Program-made: the position numbers and the translations under genes
Source of the DNA: Aquabacter sp040755535
Lineage (GTDB): Bacteria; Pseudomonadota; Alphaproteobacteria; Rhizobiales; Xanthobacteraceae
Assembly: GCA_040755535.1 (NCBI GenBank)
Contig: JBFMAV010000068.1
Location: 1 to 22,392, forward strand
DNA: 22,392 bases
Direction: 5' to 3'
The notes under the pieces: generated by a model
The model's input: only the letters and a program-made list of their open reading frames with translations
What the model was told of the DNA's origin: nothing
The model's database searches: none
Shown here: positions 20,842 to 22,392 of the stretch, piece after piece
How positions within the stretch are numbered: the stretch's first letter is position 1
Layout: each line of letters begins with the position of its first letter

Positions 20842-22392
20842 TTATTCGCCCGGTATCGCGCCGGGCGGACGCGGTGCTGTGCCGAAATTGCCGACGGAGG
20901 GCGCGCGATACGGCAGGTCGTCCAGCTCGGGCCGAACCGGCTGGGGGCGGCTCAGCGGCTGAATGTCCTGGGGCGGCGCGAGCGGGGGGGCGGCGCCACT
21001 GGCGGCGCGCGGCGGAGCCGGGCGGGGGTCGCTGGGTCGGGTTGGCGCCGGAGCCGTCCGGGGGCCGGATTGGGGAAGTGGCGTTCCCTGGAGATTCGGC
21101 GTCGCGGTCGGTGACCCAGCGGACGGGGTCGAAGGCGCGGCGGGAGACGCCGTCGCGGGCGCAGGTTGGGACGGCGCGGTCGGGACGGGCGCGGGAGCCG
21201 CCGGCGTGGCCGTGGGCGCGGGCGCGGCCTGCCGCTCTTCCAGCCGTCGCGTCTCCCGCTCGATCGCCCGCATGGCGATGGCATTGGCCAGCGAGACGGC
21301 CGTGACCCGCCGCTCGGGGGCACCGGCGGGGCCGCGCCATTGGATCACGCCGCCCGCCTCCGTCCCGCCCGGCTCGCTGGCGTCCAAGGTCAGGCTGATA
21401 TCGAGCAAAAGGCGAGCGACATCGAACGAGCCGGTGAAGGTGGCGCGCACGCCAGTCCCGCCGGGCACACTGGCGCGGGCCGGTGTCAGCCGGGCGACGC
21501 CGTTGACCATGCTCAGCGCGGCTTCCACCGTCTCCAGCTTGAGCGACCCGCGCTGCAATGCTCGCTCCAGCATCTGGGCCGTGCGCCGCTCGTCCGGCGG
21601 CGCGCCCGTCGCGGTGTCGGCGAGCACCGCCGCCAAGGCGCGCGGATCCGCCGCAGGGAGCACGACATCCCGCACGCTGATCGTGCCCTGGCCCGAGAGA
21701 CTTTGTGCGAGCAGGAGCGGGCTCGCGCCGGCCCCCCCGAAGTCGAGCGCGAGGGTGACCTTGCCCTCCGGCGGCGCGGACGCGGCCAGGGGGGCGAGCA
21801 GGGCGGCGGACGCAATGTCCTCCAGCACCAGACGCCCCTCTCCCGCCAGCATGTCCGCCCGCCGGCGCAAGGTGAGGGCGCCCGAGGCGGTCCCCCCACC
21901 GAAGGTGCCGGTGAGATCGCGGATCTCCAGCGTGCGGGCATCCGCCGTGAGGCGCAGGCGGCCCATACCGAGGCGGTAGGTGTCTGTCAGCACCAGATGG
22001 GGGGCGGAGAGCACAAGGGCGACGGTCACCGCCGGGGATTGGGCGAAGGCGAAGCGCCCGGCAGGCCAGCCGGCCGTTGCCCCCTCCGTCGCTGCCGCCC
22101 GTGCGCCCCACCAGCCGATGAGGGCGGGCAGGGAAACGGTGTCGGTGGCAAGCGTCCCGGTGAGGCGCGGCATATCGCCGAGCGTCTCCAGCGCCGCTTC
22201 GCCCGACACGGGCGCCGATGCGAGCCGACCCTCCAGCGCCGTGAACCGCCAAGTCCCGGCGTCGCGCGCCAGGTCGAACGTGAGTTGGGCCGGCAGCGGG
22301 CCCGGGGCGATGCCGGATATCAGGTTCGACACCGCCGCGAGATCGGCGCTCGCGATCTTGATTTTCAAGGCCGGATCGAAGGCGCCGTCCGG
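20842..22392 (-). CDS. AsmA-like protein, C-terminal part (cut by window end)
   Basis: The frame is open to the window edge; codons upstream of the TTG at 22366-22368 still read as protein (DGAFDPA), so the true start is outside. What is visible is about 516 residues of AsmA-family sequence: beta-strand repeats such as LTGTFGGGTASGALTLRRRADM and LSGQGTISVRDVVLPAADP. These are typical of inner-membrane-anchored periplasmic proteins linked to lipid transport or outer-membrane assembly. After about residue 395 of the visible part there is an Ala/Pro/Thr-rich linker, then a short tail with DLPYRAPSVGNFG. The linker is low-complexity DNA and may vary in length between strains. It converges with folA, 53 bp away. 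Confidence 0.85.
   Translation of the reverse strand, partial: PDGAFDPALKIKIASADLAAVSNLISGIAPGPLPAQLTFDLARDAGTWRFTALEGRLASAPVSGEAALETLGDMPRLTGTLATDTVSLPALIGWWGARAAATEGATAGWPAGRFAFAQSPAVTVALVLSAPHLVLTDTYRLGMGRLRLTADARTLEIRDLTGTFGGGTASGALTLRRRADMLAGEGRLVLEDIASAALLAPLAASAPPEGKVTLALDFGGAGASPLLLAQSLSGQGTISVRDVVLPAADPRALAAVLADTATGAPPDERRTAQMLERALQRGSLKLETVEAALSMVNGVARLTPARASVPGGTGVRATFTGSFDVARLLLDISLTLDASEPGGTEAGGVIQWRGPAGAPERRVTAVSLANAIAMRAIERETRRLEERQAAPAPTATPAAPAPVPTAPSQPAPATASPAAPSTPSAGSPTATPNLQGTPLPQSGPRTAPAPTRPSDPRPAPPRAASGAAPPLAPPQDIQPLSRPQPVRPELDDLPYRAPSVGNFGTAPRPPGAIPGE

Noticed and set aside
20723..22252. 509-codon minus-strand frame overlapping the AsmA-like gene in another frame
   Set aside because: Arg/Gly/Pro-rich shadow; the other minus frame has the AsmA beta-repeat pattern and continues through the window edge.
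1..22392. CRISPR arrays, insertion sequences, tRNA or rRNA genes, toxin-antitoxin or defence genes
   Set aside because: I looked for regularly spaced repeats, transposase motifs and cloverleaf sequences and saw none apart from the tRNA-like part of the tmRNA. The palindromic repeats are dispersed, not arrayed.

Overview
The window is high-GC alphaproteobacterial chromosome, most likely from the Hyphomicrobiales (Rhizobiales), possibly Xanthobacteraceae. The reasons are a circularly permuted two-piece tmRNA gene next to an alpha-type sspB, the pairing of xerD with aroK-aroB, a DUF6460 membrane protein, DUF952, and dispersed palindromic intergenic repeats. The lineage is inferred from gene content and style, not from a database search. 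Genes are tightly packed, many start and stop codons overlap, and several convergent pairs are only 3-7 bp apart.

Layout. 1-845: a 1-Cys peroxiredoxin behind an AT-rich leader, then repeat copy A. 957-3331: a divergent EamA-type exporter and MocR/GabR-type regulator, with a perfect 9-bp inverted repeat and overlapping candidate promoters between them. The following 276 bp hold no recognisable gene. 3608-6815: small DUF6460 membrane protein, MATE exporter and class A flavin monooxygenase. 6822-7733 (-): TPR-methyltransferase. 7777-10490: the ligase-associated MBL exonuclease and ATP-dependent DNA ligase pair. 10498-11199 (-): an HTH/S24 self-cleaving repressor. 11574-11957: DUF952 protein, running into repeat copy B. 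12043-13193 (-): HD nucleotidase-like and tyrosine-phosphatase-like genes. 13328-13780: Nudix hydrolase, running into repeat copy C. 14004-14810: MoeB/ThiF-type E1 enzyme. 14814-16559 (-): aroK-aroB, for shikimate synthesis. 16718-17781: an unlisted 47-aa membrane protein coupled to the recombinase xerD. 17907-18232: permuted tmRNA gene. 18330-18947: SspB, the ClpXP adaptor for the tag made by that tmRNA. 18981-20788: FAD amine oxidase-like gene and folA. 20842-22392 (-): C-terminal part of an AsmA-like protein, cut by the window end.

Most genes are housekeeping: ribosome rescue and proteolysis, aromatic synthesis, chromosome dimer resolution, folate and nucleotide metabolism, DNA repair. No phage, transposon, CRISPR array or defence island is visible. 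The less routine points are (1) the three-copy intergenic repeat, whose hairpin stems carry paired base changes between copies; (2) the MocR-EamA control region; (3) the adjacency of the tag RNA and its adaptor; (4) the small protein translationally coupled to xerD; and (5) a cluster of AAGGTRC words between the S24 regulator and DUF952. I do not see convincing evidence of a wholly new system.
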